Assembly: GCA_015501055.1 (NCBI GenBank)
Contig: JADNYV010000070.1
Coordinates: forward strand, 103,274-167,273
DNA length: 64,000 bases
Source: Mucidula mucida
Taxonomy: Eukaryota > Basidiomycota > Agaricomycetes > Agaricales > Physalacriaceae
Direction: 5' to 3'
A program made the position numbers and the translations under genes. Below are positions 10,878 through 23,041 of this stretch, in pieces; the stretch's first letter is position 1, and every line of letters starts with the position of its first letter. The notes beneath the pieces were generated by a model. That model was given only the letters and a program-made list of their open reading frames with translations. It had not been told where the DNA came from and did no database searches.

Positions 10878-12131
10878 TCAAAGCGAAGTGAAGGAGGTAT
10901 CTGGACTGGTAACAGATGACGAAAAGGACATATCACGGACTGATGAGAATGATGAGTCTTTGCTACCGCCAGGGCATCCCGACTCCAACGCTCGAAGTTG
11001 AATCTCCCAAACTTTCCCACAAAGCGCCACCAACCAATCGATACTCGTGCGCGACAGTTCGTCCACCGTCACAATAAAGTCGAGATCTGCATTGACCATC
11101 TCCCTTACGCCGTCGAAGGTAAGCTCGACCCAAAGCGTTCTGAAGGATTTCAGGTAGCCGTCCCGCAGTTCTCTGTCTTTCCCCTCGCCTTCGCCAACGC
11201 CTTGCGCTATAACATAGAACGAGCTGCGTGCCTGATGTACGACGCTCGACTTGTGTATCGTGATCTTGCGTGATATCTTGTCCAGAAGATATAATACGCG
11301 AGCCGTGACAGGCGATTCCGGATCCTGGAGCACAGCGATTATGGTCCCTCCGTTCTTCACGCCCTGCAACCCCAAAATGAGCTGAGAGACTAACAAACGC
11401 TGACTGTCTGCGCGGGTCACCCAAGACAGCGGTGTTGCACCGAGGATAGTGAGATCGAAAACGCGGTTGGTGATCTCGCGAGGAACGGGTTTGAGAGTAC
11501 CTGGCGCACATTCAACGTCGGAGGAATCCAGTGGACGGAGATCGAAAAGGGTTAGGTCTGCAGGAAGGAATGTTTCCCGCCGCTGACGAGACTCGAGACA
11601 ATACGCGTAGCCACCTGCCTCAGTGGGAAGCGAAATTCCAAGGCTACGGGAGAGCTTGTTCTTCTCCAGAATGTAGGCGCTGAAACCCCCTGGGCAACAT
11701 CTGTCAAAAACATGTTGACCGTCAGCACTAAGCCTGAGGAGCCGAAGTGCAGCCTACCCCAAATCGAGGAAACGGAACGATCCTTTCGCTGTCGATGGAA
11801 TACATGGCACTTCAGCGTTGAGTTCCTTCATAACCTTCTTCGTTTTCCTCAGCCAAAAACCGTTCTGAAAGGCTTCGGTGCCTCCAGTGAACATAATAGT
11901 GCGGCGACGGTCAAACCCATAGGTTGTGCGCTGTGTCTCCTTCATTTTCTGTGTCAACTTGGTGCCAGCGAAGCATGAAGAGAACCTTACATCACCACTA
12001 CTTTCAGTAGCGTCGGACAGCTCAGCAAGGACCTTGCATCCGCTGTCTATGATGATATCCTTCAAGGTCGGGCCGTCATCCAGGGCGGGATGTGGGCATA
12101 GAACAGTGTCATCAGTAGGGCGGGAGACCAT
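10878..12131 (-). CDS. FtsJ-like SAM-dependent methyltransferase
   Basis: Exon 1 runs to 11759 and joins exon 2 (11700-10878) through a gtaggc..ttgacag intron, in phase. The junction creates LDLGCCPGGFSAYIL, a clear SAM-binding motif I of the FtsJ/RrmJ fold. Further on are FDLTILGA and GGTIIAVLQ, fitting motif IV and the following strand. The C-terminal 30 residues are Ser-rich and low in complexity. The start is uncertain: Met at 12131 (MVSRPTDD) is preferred because the sequence before it looks like an intron end, but the frame is open to a Met at 12269. A possible extra 42-nt in-frame intron lies inside exon 1. The substrate is unknown; most FtsJ enzymes methylate RNA ribose, but basidiomycetes carry many diverged copies. 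Confidence 0.75.
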
Positions 12132-12299
12132 TTCTGTGGGGGTCGCAAGAAGGGGTTGCGGTTGATGTCGAAAGACCAGTGAGAGGAAATCAATGAGGAG
12201 CGACTTTCCATGACTACATCCGAACGCCACGAAAGCAAGAAGCTTCAAGAACGTCCGTCCGGGGAGCATAGATGGTCACTGGATGCCTAGAATTTTCCA

Positions 12300-13460
12300 T
12301 AGCTATGTAACCACCGCTCTCTGAGGGCGTGCGGGTTTACGTTGCTAAGAAGGCACCGAGAAGCAAGCGAAAGCTTTCCTCGTAACCGAACTCAGATTAA
12401 TCATTAGGATGCCTCGGAGTTGCCGTCAGAAAAACTCTAACGCCACTGACCAGAACTTCTGTGGGCGAGACTTGTTACAAAATTGCGGGACTTGTATAGT
12501 TTAAGACGACGGCTCAGGCCTGGCCGCCTCATGCTGTGACGAGTCCGTTCGGTTATTCGACATGTTGCCGACGAGAAATTCAAGGCAGACATTCCAAAGG
12601 TCATTCTCTTTTCAGACTAGGCATGACGATATGTTAACCAAGATGTAAGTCTGTCTATCTTTCACGGCTTGCTCGCTGCACCTGTACCCGGAACGTGAAC
12701 AGCAAGCGGGTCCGTAGACTGTGACGCACATAATTGCCTGATGGTCTCCCGATCTCTCCTCGAGGTGGCGAGATAGACTTTCACCTTCTTCGTCTTCCTC
12801 AGGCTGTCCTTCATCGCTTCTCTGTCGCTATCTCCGTCACCCAAAAGCAATCATTTCGAAACTAATAGTCGCCAAGTCGCACACTGGCAGCTTGTAGTAG
12901 CAGTGTTCTGTTGATGTAATGTTATGACAGGATTATGGGCAGTGTGTCTTCCATCTTACTCAAGTTACCAACACTACTTGTTGTGACAACCGGTTGCTCG
13001 AGCATCGACGACCGCATTCGCGTACTCTGCGTGTTTTGGCGCGTTTTGATGACGCTCTCGTTTCTCTGCATTGGTTTCGTTGCAAACCCAGCAGTACGAT
13101 TCGGCTCCATCGGGATATCGAATGGACCAAAAGGACTGTGTAGGCATGACAGTAAAAGTAAGGTAAGCGCGAGGCCAAGTGCCAACTCAAAATTGTTTAT
13201 ACGAAGATGATACCGGATCGAGAATAGAATTCGATTCAAAGGAGTACATCCCCTGAGCCCAAGTGAAAGCGCAGCATCAGACCGGGCTACTGAAGCCCAC
13301 CTATGGGTAGAAGAACAGGGAACGAGAGAGGAAGAAGAGGTCGACCGCCGACATGTCTATTTACTACACGTACTGCTCGTATTAAACCTGCTCAATTATT
13401 ATAAGTATGTGGACCAATAAATATAAGCGCGTATTTTAAACCGAACACATAAACCAGCTA
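12300..13460. other. No gene recognised
   Basis: Short open frames on both strands (12662-12850, 12922-13239) have no splice-supported extension or motifs. The right end includes the 3' flank of the Zn2Cys6 gene. Confidence 0.45.
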
Positions 13461-14278
13461 TCAATGCGCAGGCCACGGTGCCGTCGATCTGTCATTCGTG
13501 TCAACATCCGTTTCCTGGGTAGCGTATTGTTGAGCCCCCGGGGCGTACCCATCGGAGTATTGAGAACCGTGATGGTTTCCCATAGACATCCATGCATGGC
13601 TTCCACGGAGGAGAAGTTTTAGCGCATCCTGTCATTCACGCGACTGATGTAACTCACCTCGTCACCGTTGGGTCGAATATGGTCGAAGGTTGATAGAGCA
13701 TATCGTTTGGATTAGTGTAGGCGGACCAGCCGCTTGGTTGACCTGCCCATGGCCGAAATCGGGAGGTTCATGCAGGCCTTCATGATCAAGCGACTCCGAA
13801 AGTCGCGATATGTATTGTGGGGTGGATTGGGATTGCGACGATGACCAAGCAAGCCTACCGCCACCGACTCCGCTCTCAAGACGGCCAGGGACTATGCCGG
13901 AAAATGGTGGTTGTGGGAGGCACCCACGGGCTCCGTTGCGCCCGGATACGGAGTGTGCGATGGTCCCGGTGAGTTCGTTGCTCTCGTGGATTCTAGCTCC
14001 ACGCTGACGGGGAGATACTCGCATACAAGCTTTCTCTTGGCGCATCGTTCACATGGCTTGTCGCGGTATTTGTCCTCCTTGTGACGATCCTCTGGCGTAG
14101 GAATGCACTGTAAGACGTTCAATGGAAAATCATGGCAGACGTAAGCAGGGCGCACCCGGATTTTCCGACTGCGGCAATTGGTACACGCCACGGATGCGCG
14201 CTGCTGCCGCTTGTAAAGAGGCGCAGGCGTCAACGTTTGTTCTGTTCGGCCTGGACGTGCTGGAAATGACGAAAACAT
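13461..14278 (-). CDS. Short Zn2Cys6 (fungal GAL4-type) DNA-binding protein
   Basis: The N-terminal half is a binuclear zinc cluster: ACTNCRSRKIR, an intron (gtgcgc..cttacag), then CIP..KPCERCAKRKLVCEYLPV. This keeps the C-X2-C-X6-C...C-X2-C-X6-C order, with a longer loop than the classic family. A later exon reads GQPSGWSAYTNPNDMLYQPS..FDPTVT. It splices (gtgagt..gtggaag) to a last exon with HAWMSMGNHHGSQYSDGY, ending in TGA at 13461. The intron between about 13914 and 13737 is inferred only from phase. The protein is short (about 200 aa) and lacks the usual middle homology region, so it may act through partners or as a competitor. Start Met at 14278. Confidence 0.75.
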
Positions 14279-17259
14279 AGTGGTTAAGGTATCATGATAA
14301 CTTGATCCACGTATATATCTTGTGTGTTCCGCCGGCTTCTAGCCCGTTGAATGCAGTGTTGTCATAGCATGGATGGAGAAAGGGAGGTGGAGAATCTTCA
14401 CCGGTTCCAATAAAAAACGCTGAGACACATACACACACAATTAACGAAGGTTGCGCGGAGTACGCACATCGGAGGACAGCACGTCAGGACACCATCAAGG
14501 GATTGCTCATGCCGTTAACGGATGAAGCACGCTCATCGTACAAAGACAATTACGACCCGTTTCCAATCTCCATGAGTCGCCATGGGCTATGCACACAAGT
14601 TGACGCTCAGAGACGCTGGCAGATACTTATCAGCTCTCCTTCCGACTCTGAAAAGCCGACACCGAAAGTGACGAACGCTGTTCTTACTCACCTCAGGTCA
14701 ATCCACTGTACTGCACTCCTACAGAGTAACGCCGAATGACACCGGTACCAACATATCAGCACTGCGATTTACGCATTGGGTAAATACGCGTCGTCGCGTG
14801 GAACCCGCCATGGTCGGACACCAGCTTCCATCCGCTCTTGACACGACAGAAGAGCGTAGAAGGTCCTAAGTACGAAGCGAGGACATTGCATGAAACGAAA
14901 AGGATATCCTTGACACATACAACGCGCTCGGAAACTAATGGAAGGCATGTCAGCGGCGATCTGACTGAGTGCACAGGAATAGACCTAATACCGATGACTG
15001 AAAATGTAGGATACGTCGCATATGTAGACTTTGGTAGCCAGACATCCGCTGCATCTAGCAGGTTCGCAATGGGAAAATTGTAAGTCCCCTCTCGCTGTCT
15101 AGATCTCGTACCCACGTCGTAAGTGCGGGTTTCAAGGCTCAGTGTAGGTCGATAGACACATAGCATCGAACCCCCCAACGAAATTATACTTGCGTAATAC
15201 ATGAGCGCTCTGACGAGACAATCATGCTGGCCCTCGAGTGGTATCCCAACAGCAGGTCTTCAAAAGGATAAGCATTGGTAGTCAGAATCATTGGTAGTAT
15301 ATCACTCACTCCGGAAGAAAAAGATCTACAGATCGACGCCATTTACCCTTTGGATAGACTATACAGCATTCGTTCAAGTTCCAGCTTTAGAACGCTATCC
15401 TCATCTAATGTAACACGAACATGAACATGAGTTTTAATCAACCTTACTGGAGAATGCACATACCCGGCGTAGTCCCACCGGCGAAGAATGCCACCAGTAT
15501 TGGCAGTTACGTGCTTCCAGCAGACTTCAACTACCCACGAACTCAAGAAGTATTGCTGGTGCAGTCGTAGGAGATTGAACGTACTATGGCCGGCGTTATC
15601 TTCATTCCGGACCCGGCCATCGCCAAGCCACGGTCCAAAGTGGGTTCATCGAGGCACTGAATTTCAGTCGAGAGTCCAAGCTGGATACAGACTCGGACCG
15701 TCCAGTCACGGGCGAACGCTGGCGATGCCCCGGTTCTTGACGAAGCCACTGGAGGTTCCTCGAGATTTGCGCCTTTAGGACTGAATTAGAACTTGCAAAG
15801 CGCACCTCATAAGTCCACCTAGGGCTGGACGGGTCAGAGTGTATGTTTTAGATACACGACAAGCGTCCATCAGATTTACGGGGGCCGCGAGAAGACTGAC
15901 GAATGGTGCCTGGTAATATGAGAACATAAATAGAACTCGCGAACGAAAGACATACTATGCCTAGCGCAGGCAAGCCGAAAAGCGAGGCTTCGTACACGAT
16001 TTAGGTACACGGCGTAAAGAAAACAAAGGGCCGTCATTTTCACAGAAAGACATGACGCCACACACGACACCAAGTAAACGTTTATTATCGAGGGAGCCGC
16101 TTCAGGCATGGCGAGGAGGGTGGAAGACAACTTGGCAGGGCTTCAGATGAATGACACGGCGATCTACTATACCAGTATGAGCATTCGACAAGGAGTTTAG
16201 GAAACGAACACACTTGGTGCAACTACATTCCATCAGTAACTTCTACAACGTACAGATCTAAGAACACTCGTCCTGGTGTGTGGGGCTACTCTGAATAGTT
16301 TAGGTGTCTGGTATCCGGGCACTGGATCAGCCACGTACTTGACTCGATGATAGCTTCGGGCTCATGGGTTCGGCGAGGGCCCAAGTGAGGCAGCTCCTCG
16401 ACCTCGTTGTACGGCGATTCTCTGTACTACGTATAGTAATGCCCGAGGACAGCAAAGAACTGCACATACGACAGGTCCTATTGTGATACTTGACGACCTT
16501 GCCGCAAATGTCCAGTTTGGAGATACAGGAAGTAGTTGTAAACAGCTCGGCACTCCTCGAGGTGCCGGGGTCGTGTTGGTCGCAAGCTTAACACCCGGTC
16601 CATTACAGCACGCCTGTGAACAATTGTCTCGTGCGTACCACGTTGGCTAATCAAGTCTAGTCGTTTGGCTGGCCAGTGCGTGAACCATCGGGGGAGCTAC
16701 AAATCTGAGTATTCGCCGAGCTGCCTTCCTGTTGGCATAGGATAAGTCAGGCCAGGTATACGGGCAATGATATCAGAGGGGACGCATACCGTTTTACAGA
16801 ATCATGGCGAACAGAAGTCGGCATTAGTGGTCACTACCAGCATACCTTCACTAGCAGCGACGGCTGCAAGGAGGACGAAGCCACCACTAGTGAAAGGGCA
16901 TATGACAGGCAAAGTCGCTTAAGCCGACAGAAAGATGCGCGAGAAATAGCCTAAGTCTTGGATACATAACAGAAGCCTCTTGCTATATTAGTCCGCTATC
17001 GGTGGTCGCACTTAGAAGGCACGGATACGGGCGGAGATTTGTCGCTGGCACTGGAAAATCCGCTGATACCGTGCTTATCGTCTTGGTAGCTATGCTAGCC
17101 GTCACTGGCGGCGAAGACGGCGAAGCGTCTGGCGCTATAGGCGGAGGACTATTCATCAGGATGATGATGGTTGGGATTGGGAGAGAACCAAATCACTTAA
17201 AATAGTGCCGAAATGATCGGCTGGACCCGGCCGCTCTCCCGCACGACTCCTTCAAATAG
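14279..17259. other. Gene-poor stretch, nothing supported
   Basis: About 3 kb without a convincing gene on either strand. Open frames such as 14756-15202, 15488-15778 and 15876-16130 have no motifs, no splice support and irregular codon use. It may be decayed repeats. Confidence 0.5.
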
Positions 17260-17580
17260 TCCATACCGTAGGAAGTTTATATGGACGTGGCGAATGTGAA
17301 CAGGTTTGAAGAAGCAGGTCGCCGTCAAAGCAGCAACTGAAATGCCAGCACAAGCACTCATGCCACCGTAAGAGGCAAGATCACATGGATGATAGAGGTA
17401 GTCAAAAGAGCAGGAAAACGTCAAGTTCGGCAAGTAGAGCGTCTATATACGACGTATCACTTAAACTGCTAATAGATTCAGTTGTACACTTGTTCCCATG
17501 GCTCTATCCACTGAAAAACCCCACGCTCCTCCAACCGTAATGATCAAAGCGAGTTGTAGGCAGTCGCACCCGCCCATTTG
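17260..17580. repeat. Decayed copy of the 44.2-44.7 kb segment
   Basis: This stretch matches about 44190-44690 in order and orientation. Shared runs include gcagcaactgaaatg, gaggcaagatcac, cgtcaagttcggca, atggctctatcca and ccccacgctcctccaaccgta. It covers the 3' end and 3' flank of the LRR-like gene there, with small gaps. The coding part no longer makes a frame. The Mutator-like transposase gene begins just beyond it. Confidence 0.8.
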
Positions 17581-17693
17581 GCGGATGACATAATATATTC
17601 CCATGACGTAGCGTAGCCGAAATATGTACAAGTCCGTTGTTTATACAGCTTGTAGGTCCTTGTAGACATCTAGTCGCCGTAAAGTCACCCAAA

Positions 17694-20600
17694 ATGAGTG
17701 CAAACGCGCTCGAAACGGAAGGTACACAATCTTTATATACAAATACACGTTATTGACGCGTCTTAGTCATTCAAAAGTGTTCCCACTGCAAGTACAAGGG
17801 TCCAGTCTCGACATTCCCGCGAAAGACAAACCTGCAGTACAAGAAAAAGTGCTTCGGATGCAGCGAGCGCGATAAACAGACTGCAAACGCCAAGAAATCC
17901 ATCGTGTCGAAGGAGAACAACACAGCCAATGCTCCCGAGACCGTGGTACCACCGGCAGAGAAGCCATCAGACGCGAGTACTTTGTCCGAGATGGAGTGGG
18001 CAGAAGCGATTCGCGTGATTGGAGATCATAAGCGTGATGCATTTCAATTCGAGGCCTACGTTAAACTGGACGCGCTGCTTCTAGAAATGCAGCCAGAACC
18101 CACCGACAATAATGTGCGGATGGAAGCCGTGAAAACAGCTGTTATGGCCCGGCAGATCGCGTGGGAGGTGCGAGAGGCAACAGGGTATCGCTTCATGTGA
18201 GTAACAGAAATGATTTGACAGTTCTCTATGAGAAGTTCACGCGTGTTTGATAGATACAAACATTGTTGCGAGACCAGCGCGACAACTCGAACCTTCATCT
18301 TCTTCTGTGCTCAACTCAGCGGGGAGGAGACCAAACAGAGACTTGTAGAGGACCCGAAGAAGCAATGGATGCGAATGAAGATGGATCGCTTTGCGTGTAA
18401 CGGTTGGCTGCGCGTCGCATTCACAAATGATGACGCGACCATTGCCCGAATCCGTATCACACATCACCATGTGCATGAGCCTTACACAGACATCAATCTT
18501 GGCATTAAAGAGAAGAGTCTCATTCAAGAACTGAAGCATCTAGCTCCGTCAAAGGTGTGTACCTATCATTTATTATGTTCATTCTGAGAACAAGAGCGTT
18601 ACAGATCTGGGATAAGATTCTAGCCGAAAACCCAGATAACAAGTTCACAGAGAAGCAAGTATATCATGAGTGGACACGTCTAAACGAGAAGGAGTGGAAA
18701 CTTGATTCTGATCAGGTCAAATCCGCCGAGAAACTCATTCGGAGCGTTGAGGATTACACAACCATGGTGATTCCGATCACACAGTGTCCCGGAATACACA
18801 CTATTGCTTTTGGACTGAAAGACCCAATCAAGGCTGTTGGAGCCGAGACATTAGAGGTGGCAATGGATTCTACCTGTAAGTCTGAATACTATAACTCGAA
18901 TCGTTCGGATTTATTCCTTAATAATAATAGGGAAGACCAATGCAGCGGGATATGAACTGTACAGCTTGGTCGCTGAGATCAATGGCTGTGCTGTTCCACT
19001 GGCCTTTCTATACACCACATCAGATGGAACTGCAGAGGAAGGGGCAAAGGAGCTTCTTCTCCAGGACTTTCTTGACTTCGTCGCGAAGCACTGTCCAAAC
19101 ATCATGTTTACAGACTCCGACAAGGAAACAGCCAAGATTAATGTGTTTGAGGTCAAGATTCCAAATGCCAAGCACCAGCTTTGCTACTGGCATTCTATCA
19201 GATACATCAAGAAATGCCTCGGAGAGGACAAACCACCGGCAGCTTATGATCCGAGGCGCGCAAACAAGTGCTTTGATTTCATTGATCCGACTTGGGCTCC
19301 GGGCATCACCTCTGGCCTCATTGAGGAGGGTGTGCATCCTAACCATGCGGATCCATTGAATGATAGGCCCCTAAAAATTCACATCAACTTAAAACACATG
19401 GAAAACATCATTCAGCCTCAGCCGGCACCAGCAAAGATGTGTCTTTCACCAGTAATGGTCTTAAAGACAGGCGACACGCGAACCCCAATCTACCCTGCTC
19501 CACCCACCCCTCAAAACCAAGATCTTCCTGCCTTCTGCCTAAAGGAGCACCGAAAGTCCATCATCGAGAAATTCTGCATCCATCTCCATCTTCATCCATC
19601 AATCCCGATCAATGATGCCGCCGGCACACTGCTAACTGCAGACGAGATTCATTATCGCGCTGTGAAAGAGATGTATGACTTCTGTTTCGAACATGACCTC
19701 TCCCAAGTTTGGGCATACCTATGGAACCGGTGGTACACCCCACGACAGTGGGTTCTTTGGGCACACGCCGCTTGTGAAGCTATTCCGCGACTCAAGACTA
19801 CTATGATTGTCGAGAGTCTCTGGAAGCAAATCAAGCGGCGAGATTTGCCACAGTTCAATCGACCACATCTTGATCTTGTCACCCACGTTGTGTTGACATT
19901 CCTTCTACCGCGTATCAGGCGGAAAATTGCGTACCTCCACAATCAGCGCCGGGTCGGACGTCCAAAAGGTCTCGCTCTGTGGCAGTCAAGTTTTGCACAA
20001 GACTGGCATAATATGAGCAAGCCGGACGAGTTACGATCCATGGAGAAGGAGCTTGCCTGTCTTAAGGACACCTCTCGTAAAGCACCTGCTCGGGCAGAAC
20101 GTCTTGCTGAGATTGAAGCCAAACACGATCAGCCACACGGCAAGTACCATACCTCCATCGAGAAATGAACGTGTTTGTGTCCATTGTATCTCATTAGTCG
20201 GTTCCTTCTCTGCAAACACTTGGTCAGAGAAGCGAATCGATTAACCCACAATGCAGCATGCAAGAACTACCACTTCTTCCTGGGACTCCGTCACAATCAT
20301 TATCCGCCGTACTACAATATTCCCGGCATTCACGACACAAACGAGGACAACGGGCAGGACAACGAACAAGAGCAGGATGAGGTCGAGATTCTTGTGCTTG
20401 GTGGGCGCGCTCCACGTGCTAGAACGGGAAGACAGACACAATCTCAACGTAGTGATACGTCCCAGGCTCATCCCGACAGTCCCATGTCTACAGTCAGCGG
20501 CGACGATCATGGCAGTGTTACAATGGATCCGGCTGGGCCAGAACCAGAGACTGAACACGTCGCTTGCGGCGCTTTTGATGATGAGACTGAAGGGCCTGAA

Positions 20601-20886
20601 CGCGTGAGTACCATCTTCCAAATCAGAGAGGATTGACATATGAACTTAACTTTACCATCAGATCTTCTATTCTGCAGCCCAGATTGCGCATTTGAAGCGA
20701 TGCTTTGATGACATGCTTGAAGTCGCATCCGCCGCTGGTGGTGTTCATCCAAAAATGGCGAACATCCTTGGTGATGTGTTTGATCGTGTTGAAGATGTTG
20801 GCGGAGATGTTGGCCATAAGAAAAGACGTCGCACGAGGTCTAGAACATGGAAGGACAGCACTCAGAACACACTGTTCATGGATTAA
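17694..20886 (+). pseudogene. Mutator-like (MULE) transposase gene with one in-frame stop
   Basis: Six exons: 17694-17721, 17767-18196, 18254-18554, 18605-18875, 18931-20603 and 20662-20886. All junctions are GT-AG and in phase. The N-terminus has a small zinc site (CSHCKYKG..KCFGC). The MULE transposase core includes VAMDST (first Asp), MFTDSDKET (second Asp) and LCYWHSIRYIKKCL. A SWIM zinc finger follows (CLCPLYL..LLCKHLV), and the protein ends in a basic KKRRRTRSR tail. The frame is broken only once: TGA at 20166-20168 stands where SWIM fingers carry Trp, one substitution from TGG. Without the stop the protein would be roughly 900-1000 aa. Terminal inverted repeats were not found; the left end probably lies between 17580 and 17694. 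A Gypsy LTR starts 70 bp downstream. Confidence 0.85.
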
Positions 20887-20956
20887 AGTAGTCTCACGTT
20901 TGGGCTCAGAAGGTATGCCGCCGGCAACTTTTGGCTTGATTATAACAAACTGGTGA

Positions 20957-21486
20957 TGTTAGGGACTGACTAAGCCACGAGACTTAACCAGGTACCACAG
21001 CAAGAACTTAAGGAGGAAAGTGTTCGCGTTCGTAGAACTAGGCTAGGCCAGGTGTATAAACGAGATCGGAACTAAAGTACAATGATACTACACTACTGCT
21101 TATATACTAGTAAGTCTGTGTTTGAGACTCCTTGTCCATACGTGTTTCCACTAGGGATGCTTCACGCCCTTGACCCAGTGTTGTATGCTACTAGTCCGTG
21201 AAACCATTAAATACGGGTGGTAACTGCATGTAAGTAATAATACTGAAACGACCATGTGTACTACGAGTGTCGGCGGTGTGTATACAATAGGGAGTCCATG
21301 AGGTATCGGCATGTATGATGTCATCCATGTGTTGGACGTGTGTCCAACATGAGTACGGCTTCGGTAATGAAAAGGGGTATGATTGGTGATGAAACAGATG
21401 ATGAAACGGTCCGTTGGTTGATAAGACAAGGCCCCCGATAAGATATGATAAGATGTGAAAATGTGAAAATATGGCGATTCATAACA
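20957..21486 (-). repeat. 3' LTR of the Gypsy element
   Basis: About 530 bp, alignable along its whole length with 27516-28046. It keeps more CpG than the other LTR, for example gttcgcgttcgta where the other has gtttgtgttcata. Confidence 0.9.
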
Positions 21487-22450
21487 TCACCCCCTTCTTA
21501 AGGTGCAAGTTCCATTCTGCGCCAGAGTCGCTCCATGAGGGCTGCAGAGGGTAGCGTGACGTCGAGGGGTTCGGTATCGGGCGGTGGCATGGGTCGGAAT
21601 AGATGTGATGGAAATTGCGACATGGGGACTTCAATGCGAGCAAGTGCGGGTGGCTTCGGCTTGTTTGGATATTGTTGGTGGAAATCGCTGATGGCTTCGT
21701 CGGCATTTTTGAGATTGCATGCCGGTTCCCATGTCTGCTCGTGTGTGCCATAACCCTTCCAGTGAACCTTGTATTGTAAACCCCCGCGGTACTTCCGGGA
21801 ATTCACCACTTTCTTGACCTCCCATTCCGGTTCGGCTTCTTCCAGCACAGGTGGTGGACGTGTGTCTCGGGGTTGCGTTGGAAATTGCGGCTCGTGGTAA
21901 GGCGTCAACAGGGCCTCATTGAACACGGGATGAATGCTTTTCCATGTGTGAGGAATCTGGAGCTTGTAAGAGCTCGTCCCAACTTTCTTAATCACTTTGA
22001 ACGGCCCGAATCGTTTGTCATCGAGCTTCTTCATTGGTTGGTCCATGCTGAGATTCGTCCCTTCCAGCCATACTTTGTCGCCTTCCTTGTACTCCACTGC
22101 CTCTGTCCGTTTCCTATCATAAAACCGTTTCATGTCCTCTTTTACCATCTTCAATGCTGACCCTACTTCATCCCATGTCTTCCTCATGCCGTCGGCAAAC
22201 TCCTGCGCAGTCTCATTTCTCGATGCCGTTTTCGGAGCGGTGCCTTTGTAGGGATGTCTGCCCATGTCTGCGAAGAACAAAGTGACTTTGGTCGCCGAGT
22301 GAACTCGATTGTTGTAAACAAATTCAGCAGAGGGTAGCCATTCGTGCCAGTCGTTCTGATGGTAGTTGATAAATAACCGTAAGAAATGTTCTATTTCTTG
22401 GTTCAGCCATTCCGTCTGCCCATTTGCCTGTGGATGATACGCCGTTGTAA
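21487..22450 (-). pseudogene. Gypsy integrase C-terminal half with chromodomain
   Basis: From the MITE edge the frame resumes with TAYHPQANGQTEWLNQ (integrase core, third acidic region). It continues through VYNNRVHSATKVTLFFADMG to a GPY/F-like region (KRFGPFKVIKKVG) and a chromodomain (WEVKKVVNSRKYRGG..YKVHWKGYG..TWEPACNL). This module is known to direct chromovirus integration to particular chromatin. It is cut from its N-terminal half by the insertion at 22451-23038. Confidence 0.85.
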
Positions 22451-23038
22451 GAGCCTGTTTGGATACTGCCGCTCGCGGAAAGTGGACGTGGAAAGTGGGC
22501 TCGGAGGTCGGACCGGGCGTTGTCCGAGGTCGCCGCTCCACAAAGAAATGCGCTCAAGTGTGCCAGAAATGCCATTGTTGTGCTTGTGCCAATGTAAATG
22601 ACTAGTTCAAGTGCTATAAAACATGTTATCAGTATAATTTGTCCAGAAGAAGCGCCGTGTCTGAGCAGGTCATGACCATTCTAAGATCCTTGCTGGTGCC
22701 CCGTCCTCCAATCGTCCTCCTTGCTTCCCCCCATCCACGCCAAGCCCCATGTGGTTTCACAGACAATAAACACATCAGAATAACAATACATTCATGGCCC
22801 CTGCACAGTAAGTAGTAGATACAAGCTTGAAGACATGGAAGAACGCTACAGATATGATCAAAAAAGGGCAAGAGTAGTTCAAGCAGCTCCAAGAGGTCAC
22901 TTTCACCATGTTTCTCAATGGTACGCATCAGATATTCACCAATGCATTGCTCTTGGATGAGGTCGGACGCGCCCGGTCCGACCTCCGAGCCCACTTTCCA
23001 CGTCCACTTTCCGCGAGCGGCGGTATCCGAACAGGCTC
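22451..23038. mobile_element. Harbinger/Tourist-like MITE inside the integrase
   Basis: 588 bp bounded by 69-bp terminal inverted repeats with two mismatches, beginning gagcctgtttggatac. It is flanked by the 3-bp duplication TAA (22448-22450 and 23039-23041; TTA on the coding strand). A TWA duplication and gRGCCTGTTTGG-like ends are hallmarks of PIF/Harbinger and Tourist elements. No transposase is visible inside. Removing it and one TAA restores the integrase reading across the junction, so the insertion is later than the Gypsy element. Confidence 0.9.
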
Positions 23039-23041
23039 TAA

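Noticed and set aside
13662..14045. 127-codon minus frame inside the Zn2Cys6 gene
   Set aside because: It is out of frame with both the zinc cluster and the C-terminal exon; an intron explains most of it better.
21498..22541. Starting the integrase frame at Met 22541
   Set aside because: The first ~30 codons come from the inserted MITE, not from the retrotransposon; the real integrase frame resumes at 22447.
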